A stretch of DNA of 64,000 bases from Symsagittifera roscoffensis (lineage: Eukaryota; Xenacoelomorpha; Acoela; Convolutidae). Shown here in pieces: positions 36,047-45,771 of the stretch. Positions within the stretch are counted from its first letter, which is position 1; the number at the start of each line of letters is the position of its first letter. The notes under the pieces were generated by a model, which saw only the letters and a list, made by a program, of their open reading frames with translations, ran no database searches and had not been told where the DNA came from. Made by a program: the position numbers and the translations under genes. The DNA is taken from positions 37,077,152-37,141,151 of the forward strand of contig NC_087066.1 in assembly GCF_963678635.1 (NCBI RefSeq). Reading direction: 5' to 3'.

Positions 36047-36248
36047 TAACTCGGGTTGATAAAACGACACGGTTTCAAGAGTTAATTCAACTTGCTTCTT
36101 ACGTTAAATCCAGACACTGAATTAGAGGTCAACATACAGACAGACCCAGATTGATTGACAGGTAGGTACCTGCTCACACTTGGTAGTGAATGAGAAACTC
36201 TCATGAATATAAATAATTATAGTTAACAACTGAAATGATTGACATCCA
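36047..36248 (-). repeat. Gypsy element A LTR, copy 4 (5' LTR)
   Basis: 202 bp, recognisably the same as the other three LTRs but the most diverged, bounded by the primer site on its inner side and unique sequence on the other. Confidence 0.65.
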
Positions 36249-36533
36249 TGTATGTAGCACCTCACAAAGGATCCCTGTTTTTTTTGAAATTTAGTCTTCC
36301 CAAGTATACTTAAATTGCATTTAAACGAATATTTCCTCATTTGTTTTTTGGCGCTTTTCAATAATTTCAGCTTTTTTTAATTAGAAAAAAATACGCGATA
36401 AAGTTTGATTGTTTTCATTTATTTCCAGGTATATATGATTTTTCAGATGTTAATTGTATTCGTTGAAAAGCGTAATCTTTGGGACAGTCGTCAAAATACT
36501 GCAGCCAGAGTATAGCTCAATTTCCTGTCACAA
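36249..36533 (+). other. Upstream region of the MED30-like gene
   Basis: AT-rich, with two polypyrimidine/CAG acceptor-like sites (about 36370 and 36429). It may hold an intron end or promoter. No other feature is seen. Confidence 0.35.
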
Positions 36534-37157
36534 ATGGAATGGAGTAAATCGAGCAGAGCTGAAATTCCCGAAGGTTCCAAACAAGATACCAGTAGACGGA
36601 GAACTGGACACAGTGGAAGCGGCGATTCAAGTACTTTTGGATCTGTACAAGCCTCTGTCGCTGCGGATCCGAACGTCTTTGCACTATGCGAGCAGGGGTA
36701 CCAGTCGTGTGTACATCTCAATCAAGCGTATTTAAGTGCAGTGCAGCTTTTGAAAACACCTGTGGCAAAAGTGTGTTCACCAGGCGACAAAGAAGTCGCA
36801 ACTGATGTGTTCATGGTGAAACAGAGCAAGCTCAAAGAACAGTTGGACCACGTGATCAGACACTTGCGTGTAGTGCGGACAAATGGAACCAGACTGAAAT
36901 CCTTGTTTCCGGATGAAAAACAACAGGCCCAGGACTTCCTCTTGGGGCAGGGGGACTCGTGTCGTGAAAGGGAGAACGGAGAGTCTAGATTAGGGTCTAA
37001 AGTTCAGGACAGAGAACTAAATGATAGAATAAACACTAATAGTGAAGATATAGGAGAAACGAAAGAAGAACTGCATCGTCTCAGAGCTGAGCTGAAAACT
37101 AGAAATGAACGGTTGGCGGAGCTGCGGGAGGAGTTGGTTAAAATGACGAGCAGCTGA
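36534..37157 (+). CDS. Mediator subunit-like protein (MED30-like)
   Basis: A single open frame of 207 residues with an ATG in context acaaATGGaa. A Ser/Thr/Gly-rich N-terminus (1-42) is followed by two predicted helices (about 43-75, with ALCEQGYQSCVHLNQAYL, and about 100-122, with KLKEQLDHVIRHLRVVR). Next comes a disordered link, and then a C-terminal charged coiled coil (about 172-203). The order and the pattern of a short helical repeat, a xLRxxR helix and a final coiled coil resemble MED30, a metazoan Mediator head/middle subunit of similar length (about 180 aa). MED29 is a weaker alternative. The last 12 codons and flank are duplicated 522 bp downstream. Family call is inference from pattern. 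Confidence 0.45.
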   Translation: MEWSKSSRAEIPEGSKQDTSRRRTGHSGSGDSSTFGSVQASVAADPNVFALCEQGYQSCVHLNQAYLSAVQLLKTPVAKVCSPGDKEVATDVFMVKQSKLKEQLDHVIRHLRVVRTNGTRLKSLFPDEKQQAQDFLLGQGDSCRERENGESRLGSKVQDRELNDRINTNSEDIGETKEELHRLRAELKTRNERLAELREELVKMTSS

Positions 37158-37195
37158 TGTCATAAATAGAGGTCTTCGATCGAAGTTTGGATCAC
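37121..37195 (+). repeat. 75-bp segment duplicated at 37643-37717
   Basis: Covers the last codons, the stop and the first 38 bp of 3' flank of the MED30-like gene. An exact copy lies 522 bp downstream. Confidence 0.9.
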
Positions 37196-38492
37196 GTAAC
37201 GCCTGTGAAACATTGAAGATGGGAGATGATCTTGGAGTATGTTTGAACGGACTCAACTCTTGTTGATTTGACTTTTTTGTGATCTCGACATTTTTCCATT
37301 TATCAAACAGAACAATATATGTTAGTTATGAATGAAATTTCTCAGTTTTTGTTATGTGGATTTTCCATGAACCTGGGATTAAAACAAGAAAAGCGCTGGT
37401 GGTGATGTTTTGCTTGCTACTCTTGTGATTACCAAGGGTATTGCAACCGGGTACAAAAAACTTCCCGTTTAAAACTTTGCTCAGAATTGCGAAAATTAAA
37501 AATGGTGAATGTGCGCCCGTGGTTTTTATGTAGGTACGTATTCATGTCCCGTGGTATGTCGCGTTTGGTCAGCATTTTTGATAGGTGTTCTTTGGCCGAA
37601 AATTTTGGTAGTTTTTTTGCCTTATTGGGTGTCGGCTTATTGGCTGCGGGAGGAGTTGGTTAAAATGACGAGCAGCTGATGTCATAAATAGAGGTCTTCG
37701 ATCGAAGTTTGGATCACCTGTTTCTTGCTTTAGTTCTTGCTTCTTGATTTTTTTAAAAATCTTTTTTGCCTGTAGTTTTCAGATTCGGAGTGTCCACAAA
37801 CTGTCAGAATCGTGGCAACGACATGTTTTTTCGGCTGAAATGTTGTCGGCTTAGTTTTTGATTTTTTTTGGGTTTACCGTTACAGAAGTGACATTTTCAG
37901 ATGCGCGTTTCCCATCTTTTTCATAACCATTGAGACTAAGCCTTTAGGATTCGGCTATGTCTTTTTTGTGGTTCTATGTAGTTTGTTTCCCATACTCTAA
38001 TCCTATTCTTTGCAAAAGGAAAAATCGACGGAGTTAAAATAGCTGTAAATTTTTTCCAAGTAAATTTTTTCCAAGACTTCAGTTGCATCTGAGTTGAGGA
38101 GGTTTAGTTTTGTTCATTTCTTTGGCTTTTTAGTTGTTGGTGAAATTTCCTCATCTCAAAAATTAGCCGAACCCATACGAAGCAATTTTTTGGGTTATAG
38201 TAATGCGTATCGAATGCTAAAATTCCCCCTCACTTCCATTCGACAAAAAAAAACATTTTCAAAAGATGGCTGTGTTCGGAAAACATGTGCAATTTGCACA
38301 GCAACCAGATTTGTTTTGTTTTCAGCTTTAAAACGATATAATTTTCCATTTTTTTGTCCCAGAGCTTGTAAAGAGTTTTCCTTGTTTGTTAGGTTCGTTG
38401 TGTATATTTTCTTATTTTATCGATTTTTTAGATATGTTCTTGCTTTAGTATAAGATTTAATACGAGAGCAAAAAAGGAAAGAAAGTGAGGCA
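37158..38492 (+). other. Intergenic, with a copy of the preceding gene's end
   Basis: Holds the 75-bp copy at 37643..37717 and otherwise AT/GT-rich unique sequence. An ATTAAA at 37378 may serve as poly(A) signal. An open stretch at 38094..38453 begins with TTG and has no family resemblance, so I do not call it a gene. The promoter of the next gene must lie near 38400-38490. Confidence 0.45.
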
Positions 38493-38912
38493 ATGAAAAC
38501 GAGAGGTGAGCTGAAAGAGGCGGACCAGCTGGACTGTTCTGCGTGTAAATTGATGACTGTGACATTGTGTGCTGTGCTGAATGGCTATTTGTTGTTCCAT
38601 TGGAGAACTCTGTCCAAGAGCAAAAAAATTACTCTCGGTCAGAAGGTCGCGTTTCCCTCACTCATCGCAGGTTAGGAAGTTTGTTTTTAACCAACAATTT
38701 AAAAAATATATTGGTATGCTTGATGTTGATTGAGATGATTGTTTGAAAAATTTCGCGCATGAGAATAGCCTCCTGTTCAGTGACTGTTTTTTGATAATAG
38801 ATTTGTTCTAGGCAGCTCTTACATGGGAATTAGCAGAATAATGGAATGGGCTCCATGGCACAAGATAGAAACGAATGGTCAACAGATAGGACAAAACCAG
38901 AATCCATCTTGA
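38493..38912 (+). CDS. Small two-exon membrane protein, DMAC1/DUF4536-like
   Basis: Exons are 38493..38670 and 38812..38912 (CAG|gttagg, ttctag|GC, phase 1), giving 92 residues. The protein has a CSAC motif (residues 15-18), directly followed by a hydrophobic segment (about 19-36), a basic turn (RTLSKSKK), and a second moderately hydrophobic segment (about 48-70), then a polar tail. A Cys-x2-Cys before the first of two short membrane helices in a protein of about 100 aa fits DMAC1 (TMEM261, DUF4536), a mitochondrial complex I assembly factor. The match is structural, so the name is tentative. An AATAAA at about 39032 follows at a suitable distance. The splice phases support a real gene. Confidence 0.5.
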
Positions 38913-39339
38913 CGTTTTGGTCAAGAGTTTTTGAGGGCGGATTGATGAAGTTGCAGGGCAGAAATCAGTTAACCGCCGAGTGAGAGAGGAGCCGAAATTA
39001 TTATTTTTTTGCTACAAGTTGCTCAATTCGCAATAAATTTTGTAGCCAATCCCATTTTTTGTTGATATATAATTGGATATGTTTTGTGTTTTCAAAATGA
39101 GGTGACTAATGTTATCTTTTACCAAAAGGTGGTTCACGCTGTTTATGTGAGGTCATTTTTCCATATTTATTGGTGTTATTTAATCCTCTATTTAGGCCGC
39201 CAGGCAGGTGCATATATCACTGAATGACCTGAATATAATTTCAGGTTGGAAATGCAAATCAGTAATAGATGATAAAAATTCAGAATATTTAATATTGAGC
39301 TGGTTGAGTTTGCTTCTGGGAAATCGTCTTTGGGACTAT
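38913..39339 (+). other. Intergenic between the small membrane protein and the TRIM gene
   Basis: Contains AATAAA near 39032, then AT-rich sequence. An acceptor-like tttcag ends at about 39243, about 97 bp before the TRIM start, suggesting a 5' untranslated exon. Confidence 0.4.
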
Positions 39340-41472
39340 ATGGAAGATTCTGTATTGAGCTCTGATTGGCCATTAAGGCCTGTCGAATGTGCCATCTGCA
39401 AAGAAGTGTTGAGAGATCCCCGCATTTTACCATGTGGTCACCTGTTTTGTGGCTCTCGTCACTCTAATGAAGAGATCGAAGGTTGCTCATTTGATTTGGA
39501 ACCTGGAAACCGAATATCATGTTTGCGTAAACTGGTAGTAAATAACGAGGAAATCGACGAAGAAGAAAGGAGTTCAGGCTCTATAACGCATGTGAAATGC
39601 GCTCTTTGCAATAGAAATTATCATATAGACCTAGAACGCCTGGCGCCGATGTATGGAATCCGAGAATTTTTGGACTCCGTAAGAAGAGGGCATGTAAATA
39701 TCACAGAAAACAAGGCTTTAATCAAAAATCAAACGAACAAAGATAAATATCTGAAAAAAGGCATGGAGGTTATTTGTGTATATCACGCACCTCTTCCAGT
39801 AGAATTCCAATGTATGAATTGTGAAGGTGAACAAATGCTGTGCAAGTTTTGCTTTGAAGAGGATCATTTTGGACATCCTGTCAGATTGAAGGCTTCTTTG
39901 GATCAAGAAGTGTTCGTTCAAACTATGGACACACTGGATATTGCCGAGACACGGATGAGGTACGTATTTTTGTTACGGTTATCTTCTTTCTCGCTTTTTT
40001 TAATTCATCGAAAATGAACATAACATATTGATAAGTGGCCATCCTAGATCTCCATTCGTGAATTTTACTCAAAGAGCCTCATTTTGGAACATCTCTGGTA
40101 ATTTTTGTGTGAAATGATCTTATTTTTGTTAGCACTGAAGTTGTAAACTTTCTACAAAATCGGAAAAATCCACATTTGTAGGGCTACATTGTCTTTAAAA
40201 TTTTGTAGAGCATGTTTTTTGGTGTAATTATCAAATAATAATGAATAAGAAAATTATACATTTTTTCTCTCGTCTTGATCCTCGGATTAATTCATGTAAG
40301 CAACAGAAGTATCTCATTAATTTGGCGTATTGATTTTCTTTATGATCTTTCTAATTTCAGTTCTGAAAGTTGAAAGGTCGAAAAGATGTTTGTATTATAA
40401 AAGTAATGAGGCATGAAAAAATGGAGAAATAAAAATAATAAAGAGCTGTAGCAGAGGTCAGTTGCAACAACTCAAAACAAAATTAAAGAAACTAAACATG
40501 GCGAAATTATGAAAACTGAAAATTGTTAAGTTATTTAATAGCAAATCAAATTTTTTCACGCCAAGTTTGGCAATTAGATGTTGCACCAAACAGAGCCTGT
40601 TGTTTGAAGGAACCAAATGATTTTGTATGAGGCACAGAAAGTTCCGTCTACAGTTTTGATATCAATCAAACTTAAGAAATGAGTCTTACATTTCGAATAT
40701 TTCGAATGTCTCCTATCAAGGTAAAATAATTACCCTTCCGAGAGCAAGTGTCTTATAATCGGGAACTGGACTTTTTTTCCTGCTATTTTTTTCTGTGACT
40801 TTTAAACAAATTTTCTTACAAATTTTACTTATTTTTACTTGCTTTATTATTGAACCTGAAGGTTCGATCTCACTTGGTCTAAAGGTAGCACGTCGTCTGT
40901 GCTAAGGTCTGCTGATCGAGTACCGGCCGGACCTTGTTTTTTTGAGCGGAAAAAGGACTTACGCTTTAATTCCTTCAGTCTTTTCGTGACGTGGTCGGAA
41001 CGAATAATTTTTTCTAAGGTTTATTCAGTTAATTAACCTAACTTTTAGATGCAAAGAGGGTGCATGTAGAGCAGAAACCCAGATAGCTAAATTAGAAGCA
41101 TCTCTAACTCACATGCGGATGTTACATGAGAGGCTAATGGGACTGGACCAAGCGACGGAAAGACTTTTGGGAGATCGAGAGAGGAGCGAGTTGGATTTGG
41201 GAAAGAAACGAAGGCTATTTGACTACTCAGATATAACTTGTTGTGAGTTGGTGAGCGTAGCGAACGAGTGGAAAAATGTACAAAATGGAATTTATAAATC
41301 CCTGTTAAGAACCGATCGGGGTGTCAGAAAATCGGAAATTGTTAGAAAGTCGAAGAAAAGAAGTTGTTTCGATGACATCAGAAATTTGTTGCTTGGATTT
41401 TCGAACATAGATGTAGCTGTATTGTTCGTGTTAATTCTATGCAATGTTGCGATGCTAGTTACATCATCATAG
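39340..41472 (+). CDS. TRIM-type RING/B-box protein with C-terminal membrane anchor
   Basis: Exons are 39340..39959 and 41049..41472 (GAG|gtacgt, ttttag|A, joined AG+A), giving 347 residues. I chose the ATG (actATGG) 16 codons before the first RING Cys; the longer frame would start with GTG. RING: C17, C20, C32, H34, C37, then C61 and CxxC at 87-90. The spacing between C37 and C61 is longer than normal. A B-box type 2 follows: C146, H149, C158, C161, C168, C171, H176, H179. Exon 2 gives a coiled coil and then a hydrophobic C-terminus (about 325-345). The RING, B-box, coiled coil, tail-anchor layout is that of TRIM13/TRIM59, ER-associated E3 ubiquitin ligases. Ligase activity is likely if the unusual RING folds. 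An AATAAA occurs near 41933. Confidence 0.75.
39960..41048 (+). other. Intron of the TRIM-like gene
   Basis: A 1089-bp AT-rich intron with consensus ends. It contains a tRNA-like stretch at 40866..40939 and nothing else recognised. Confidence 0.6.
40866..40939 (+). repeat. tRNA-like sequence (tRNA pseudogene or SINE head)
   Basis: Has an A-box-like tggtctaaaggtag and a B-box-like gatcgagtacc, ends that nearly pair (aaggttc with ggacctt), and a T run right after, like a polymerase III terminator. The D and T stems are poor, so I do not call a working tRNA. Confidence 0.35.
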
Positions 41473-42003
41473 AGCAAAACTGACAAGCTTCTGAAATTTC
41501 GACTTGTATTTCAATATTTTTTGCGCTTCTCTGTTAGAGTGTGCCAGAATATCAGGTCCGAGTAAAGGCTATTTTAAACGTCTGTCTGGAAACGAAAAAG
41601 GACTGTAGAAAAAGCGCGTGTGAAGCTGTGCATCAAAGAAGAGAAAAAAAACAGGTTGATGCGTAGTTGGTTAGCACCTTATAATTTGGTGATCCGCTTG
41701 TGCAGTGTCATTACAGTTAAAGTCTCATGGAAACAGTTAGTTTCAAACTCGTTATTTCGTTATTCATATCTATAAATATTTTAAAATATTCTTGTGTCCT
41801 ACTTATATGGCTTTTATGCATAAATATTTAGTTAAATATAGGTTCGTGTTAACACTAAATAAGTTGAACAAACATTGTGTTTTTATTTTCAGCTTGTCTG
41901 TCTAATTTCTGGATTTTTCAGGTCACATGAGAAATAAACTGTTAGACTAGTTATATGATTGGTATAGTAAACTGACGTTTTGTCTGACCTTGGTTGGATG
42001 TAG
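41473..42003 (+). other. Intergenic / upstream of the MANSC gene
   Basis: AT-rich. AATAAA at about 41933 may end the TRIM transcript. A short hydrophobic open stretch from the ATG at about 41725 could be part of a signal-peptide exon, but I see no convincing donor, so the 5' end of the next gene remains unplaced. Confidence 0.3.
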
Positions 42004-42077
42004 AGGAGGCTAATTTATCCCTTTGGGGAACGAAACCACAATGTACTTATGATGGCTCCTTTTCTATCTCGTCACAG
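42004..42077 (+). CDS. MANSC-LDLa-Kunitz protein, exon 1 of those seen
   Basis: Bounded by tag|AG and CAG|gtgccc, entering in phase 1 and leaving in phase 0. It encodes ANLSLWGTKPQC then YDGSFSISSQ. A Cys followed by a short SF motif is how the MANSC domain begins in HAI-1-type proteins, so this is probably the first domain cysteine. The signal-peptide exon lies further upstream and was not found. The exon is called mainly because its phase fits the next one. Confidence 0.45.
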
Positions 42078-42550
42078 GTGCCCTTGTTTCGGCTTTTTCT
42101 ATTCTTCGTCTGCTATTTCTATCGTCCTTGCAATCTGTTTGGTATCTACACATTTGGTGCAGGCAAGTGGCAGTTTGTTAAGGTTTGAAAATGAATTAAA
42201 GTAAATTGTAAAACTATAAATAATTCAACTGAGTAGTTAAAGGATTCTAATTCAGTCTCATTTTTTTTGTATCATGCTACTAGGAATTGTTTTTGAAAGG
42301 TTGAGATTGAAAAACGGAAGCTTCTTTCTTTCAGTTCTTGTTTTAGTTTTATAAAAAGTTGATATAATTCATTTAAGGTGCTGATAAGCTGCTTAGAAAA
42401 AATGTTACTACAATTTAATACTAAAAAATACACAACTTTGTTAAATTAATTCTTCTGCTATTGGAAGTACTTTTAGTGCTATAACATTTGATGGAAGTAG
42501 AGAGTGTCGGTTTGATTGAATTTAAAAGAAATGTGTCATCATTTGTTCAG

Positions 42551-42768
42551 GTGACATTGAGTGACCAAAGTGGACCGTCAGTAGACTCCCCCTCCTCCCC
42601 TCAGTCGCTGTCCTCTCTTGGATTCCATGTGTTGCCCAACTCCATCCTCAAAATAGAACAAGCACTGGCCCGCAATGCTACTATACTCAGCCCCAAAGAG
42701 CAGGATACAAGATCGGTTACTAGCGACGACATCCACGCGTGCGGAGACGCATGTGTGCAAACGAAAAG
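42551..42768 (+). CDS. MANSC-LDLa-Kunitz protein, MANSC first half
   Basis: Acceptor ttgttcag, donor AAAAG|gtatta, phases 0 and 2. A Ser/Pro-rich start is followed by a hydrophobic LGFHVLPNSILKIE stretch and ends with CGDACVQTK, the middle cysteine pair of a MANSC domain. The exon is GC-richer than the flanking introns, and the frame stays open across it. This extracellular module occurs at the N-terminus of the hepatocyte growth factor activator inhibitor HAI-1 and in LRP11. Confidence 0.65.
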
Positions 42769-45170
42769 GTATTATTAGGTGTTAATGGACGAAGTGTTTT
42801 AACTTATTTAAGTCGTTTTTTGTTTTTGTTCCAGAAAAGTTTTACCAGCTGTTTCTGCTGTGATTTTTCGCTGTTTGACTTCTTTCTTTTGTAGTTGACT
42901 TCAATTCATTTGCAAATTGGAAAAAATTACGGACTCAGATAATAAAAGTGCTAAAAGGCATGCGAGTGTAGTGCCAGGCTTTCTCTTATCCAAGTCTCGC
43001 ATCTTGTGCAAAGTTTTTGTACCCTTTTGAATATATCGACGCCCTGAGCTCAAATAAAGAAGATATTGAACCAACGATCAATTTTCGTTTTAGAGGGGGT
43101 AAAAATGGCATTTTTTCAGTTTGACCTAAATTGACCTAAAAATTGCAAATCATAAACACCATTTGAAATCAGAAGAACTTCAACGTGATATAGTTGTTCC
43201 TTGAAAATTTGGAAATTGAAAAAAGTGTCAATCAGTTTCTTTTTCGGTTCCCTTGTTTTTTTTTACACTTTTCCATTTGTCTGTTGGCTGTTTTTTAAAT
43301 CAACAATTTTTTTGGATTTTCTTTCAGTCGTTTACGCTTTGATAAATGTCTGTTGGCTATGTTTGTTACATTTTGCCCGATTCCGGTGGTCTTAGTTGTT
43401 TATTGTTGAAGTTGTTTTCATGCTTTTTGGCACCAATAGAATTTAATTACTATTCAATTTTCGATTTATAAAATGATTCCTATCTCATGCTAGAAAGTTG
43501 CTTTAAAAACTCTGAATTCTCGGTGCTACAGCTTTTGGTTTAATATTAACTATAAATAAAAGAATTAGAATCAACGCGAAACTTCGAGAGTTTGATCAAA
43601 CTGTTCAAACAATAGTCACCGGCTTGATAATCGTAGGTCAAGCCTGGTTTCAAAAGTTAATCGCAAAAATTTGGTGTAAAGATTTTTTTATCATATTTTA
43701 AAATATGTTTACAAACTGCTAAAATTCATCTAACTAGTGCTTGTAACGGAAAAAACAATTACAGAAATAGATACTAAAAAGATGTTGATCCTCAAGAAAA
43801 AACGACTTGACAGTCATGGAATGCTGTTTGACTAAGTAAGCCAAAGCGACCCGTTTTTACTGGTCTTTTGGCGCATTCAAATGTTTTTTTTTAATTGTTA
43901 AAAGTTATTCACCAAAGTTATTTAATTAACACAATCAATTAAGTTTAAAACTACAATGCTGCTTGTTAATAACATTTGAGATATTACTCAGATGAAATCA
44001 ATTTTCGTAACAATTCAATTCAAAAACTTGCATCTATTTGTAACAAGAGAAATTGTCAAAAGCCTGAAATACCCTTTGCTGCATTTATCAAATCATGTTG
44101 CTGGTTTAGATTCGTTAAACATTGTGAAGACTCTTATGAAGGTTGTGAAGTTTCAAAACTTGTTCACGCTCAAATTTAGTTTTTCTCGGTTTGTCTTATG
44201 ATTTTTTTTCAAAGTTCAGTTCTTTTCATTTGTTGAAAGGAAGGCAGACTCCACTATCTAACAGAAAAAGTGTAAAGATAAAGAAAAACGTGATTGACTT
44301 CTAATTTCGATTTTTTTGCAGCCTGGGAACTGGTTCATTTTATATAATGTAGTTCACATGGTTCATATATTGATCATATTTTAGTCAGAGTTCGTTTTTC
44401 CACAAGTATTACCCCCTAAATCCGCCCCTGGGTCACAGTGTCGAATAAACACGATGAGAAACTTGGGCTGGCCAAAAACAACACACGAGAAGGTTTAACA
44501 GATCGAGGATTTTTTTCTTCCTGTCCTGATCATGGAGAAAGCAGTGAAAAGTGAAATGATCTAAAGGCGAAAGTAATTGCCTGAGCATTTTACCTAATTA
44601 TCTCAGATAAATCCAAAAAATTTGGGCAGAGTTTGGTATCAAAATTGAAGCAAGTCGTGATGATTTTTGTTTGTTTTTTATCAGGAAAAGTCCTAAAATT
44701 TGTTCACTCTCAGTTTTGATATCTCGCGGTTTGACCTTAGGGTTTTTCAATTTCACTATATTTCTTAGGAAGGCAAAATCCACTACTTCCACAGAACAGC
44801 AAGTTTGTAAAAGTCACAAAAAAACGATCTTTTTTTAAGTTTCAAAGTGGATTTTTTAGTTTTCAGATTTCCCAGCGGAATTAAAAGCTTATTGTTTGAT
44901 TCAGTTTTCTCAAAATGAGTTAATTTTATCAAAAGAGGGTCGTTATTAAATTTTTCTGGAAAGTCAAAGAGCAGCTTCAAAGCTGTGTATTTTTTACTTT
45001 GAAATTCGAACTCAATTTTTTTTTGTTTCATTGCGTTCCTTGACTCCTTTGCAACAGTCTGTTGACTTTTTTTATATGAAAACAACTGTCTTGTAATCGG
45101 CAACTTGTTAAGCTCTTTGCAGAGAATTGTTTTTGCGTGCCTGGTTAAAATGAATTCATCGTATTTTTAG
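42769..45170 (+). other. Intron with diverged repeat monomers
   Basis: Copies of the array family lie at about 42845-42960, 44165-44330 and 44670-45080 (cggtttgacc, gaaggca..tccact, cagatttcccagcgg, gattcagttttctc). Short open frames in it are not exons: they lack splice context or phase fit. Confidence 0.55.
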
Positions 45171-45367
45171 GTGCAATCTATTCGTGTTCTCAAAGAAGAG
45201 CTCCAATTGTGTCCTGTTCGACTGCAAACAACCGTCTGTGTGTGAATTCGAGGACAACCACCCCATGTATGTGTCTGCATTCAGGGTTTATTCACAAGAC
45301 AAGCCAGGGAGCCCGAAGAAGAAAAGTTCATCTGCTGCATCTGTTGTTAGACAGAATCATCGACGGG
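45171..45367 (+). CDS. MANSC-LDLa-Kunitz protein, MANSC second half
   Basis: Acceptor atttttag, donor GGG|gtacga, phases 2 and 1. It encodes CNLFVFSKKSSNCVLFDC, then VCEFEDNHPMYVSAF and a basic, Ser-rich linker. CNL(A/F)VF, an NC(x)LF(D/N)C pair and a final VC(x)F are hallmark MANSC features. This makes the domain call firm. The linker leads to the LDLa exon. Confidence 0.75.
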
Positions 45368-45657
45368 GTACGAATCGAATTTTCCATGTTCATAAATAAC
45401 CATTATCCATGAAAAACAGTTGCTTCATAAACACCGTTCTTAATGTCTGCTCTGAACTGCTCCCTTTGTGAATAAATGCCTTGAAAAATTATTGCTCTTC
45501 TTTCCTTGCCCTGCAAATCTTAAATGGGCAATCTGTGATCGAATTATTTTTTAATTTTTAGTGCCTTTTAAATGTAGAAGCATTGTGAATTCTATCAAAA
45601 CTCACTCGTTACAATGAAGTATATATTTTTAAATTCATAATTGTTTTCTGGTTATAG

Positions 45658-45771
45658 AGTGCTTCCCACTGTTCCGTTGTGTAACCAGTGGCGAATGTGT
45701 GCCCCTAGCTTACACATGTGATGGGTACTTGGACTGCGAGGACAAGTCAGATGAACTCGGTTGCTACTCAG
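45658..45771 (+). CDS. MANSC-LDLa-Kunitz protein, LDLa module exon
   Basis: A symmetric phase 1-1 exon of 114 bp with acceptor ggttatag and donor CAG|gtcagt. It encodes one complete LDL-receptor class A repeat with six Cys. The calcium-binding end reads CDGYLDCEDKSDELGC, with all acidic ligands present. Symmetric phase-1 exons are typical of shuffled extracellular modules. HAI-1 and LRP11 both carry an LDLa after MANSC. Confidence 0.85.

Larger units (their letters stand above)
31285..36248 (-). mobile_element. Gypsy (Ty3-type) element A, most complete copy
   Basis: An LTR retrotransposon on the minus strand between LTRs 31285..31488 and 36047..36248. In minus-strand order it has the primer-binding site, Gag remnant, zinc knuckle, protease, reverse transcriptase, RNase H, integrase and basic tail, the Ty3/Gypsy order. 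Every domain is damaged by frame breaks or deletions, so it is not autonomous. No matching target duplication was found (flanks ggaagg and tgta). The tandem units to its left are derivatives of this copy. Confidence 0.75.

Noticed and set aside
38094-38453. 119-codon open frame between the MED30-like and small membrane protein genes
   Set aside because: Starts with TTG, has AT-driven Phe/Leu/Arg composition, and no domain or splice context.
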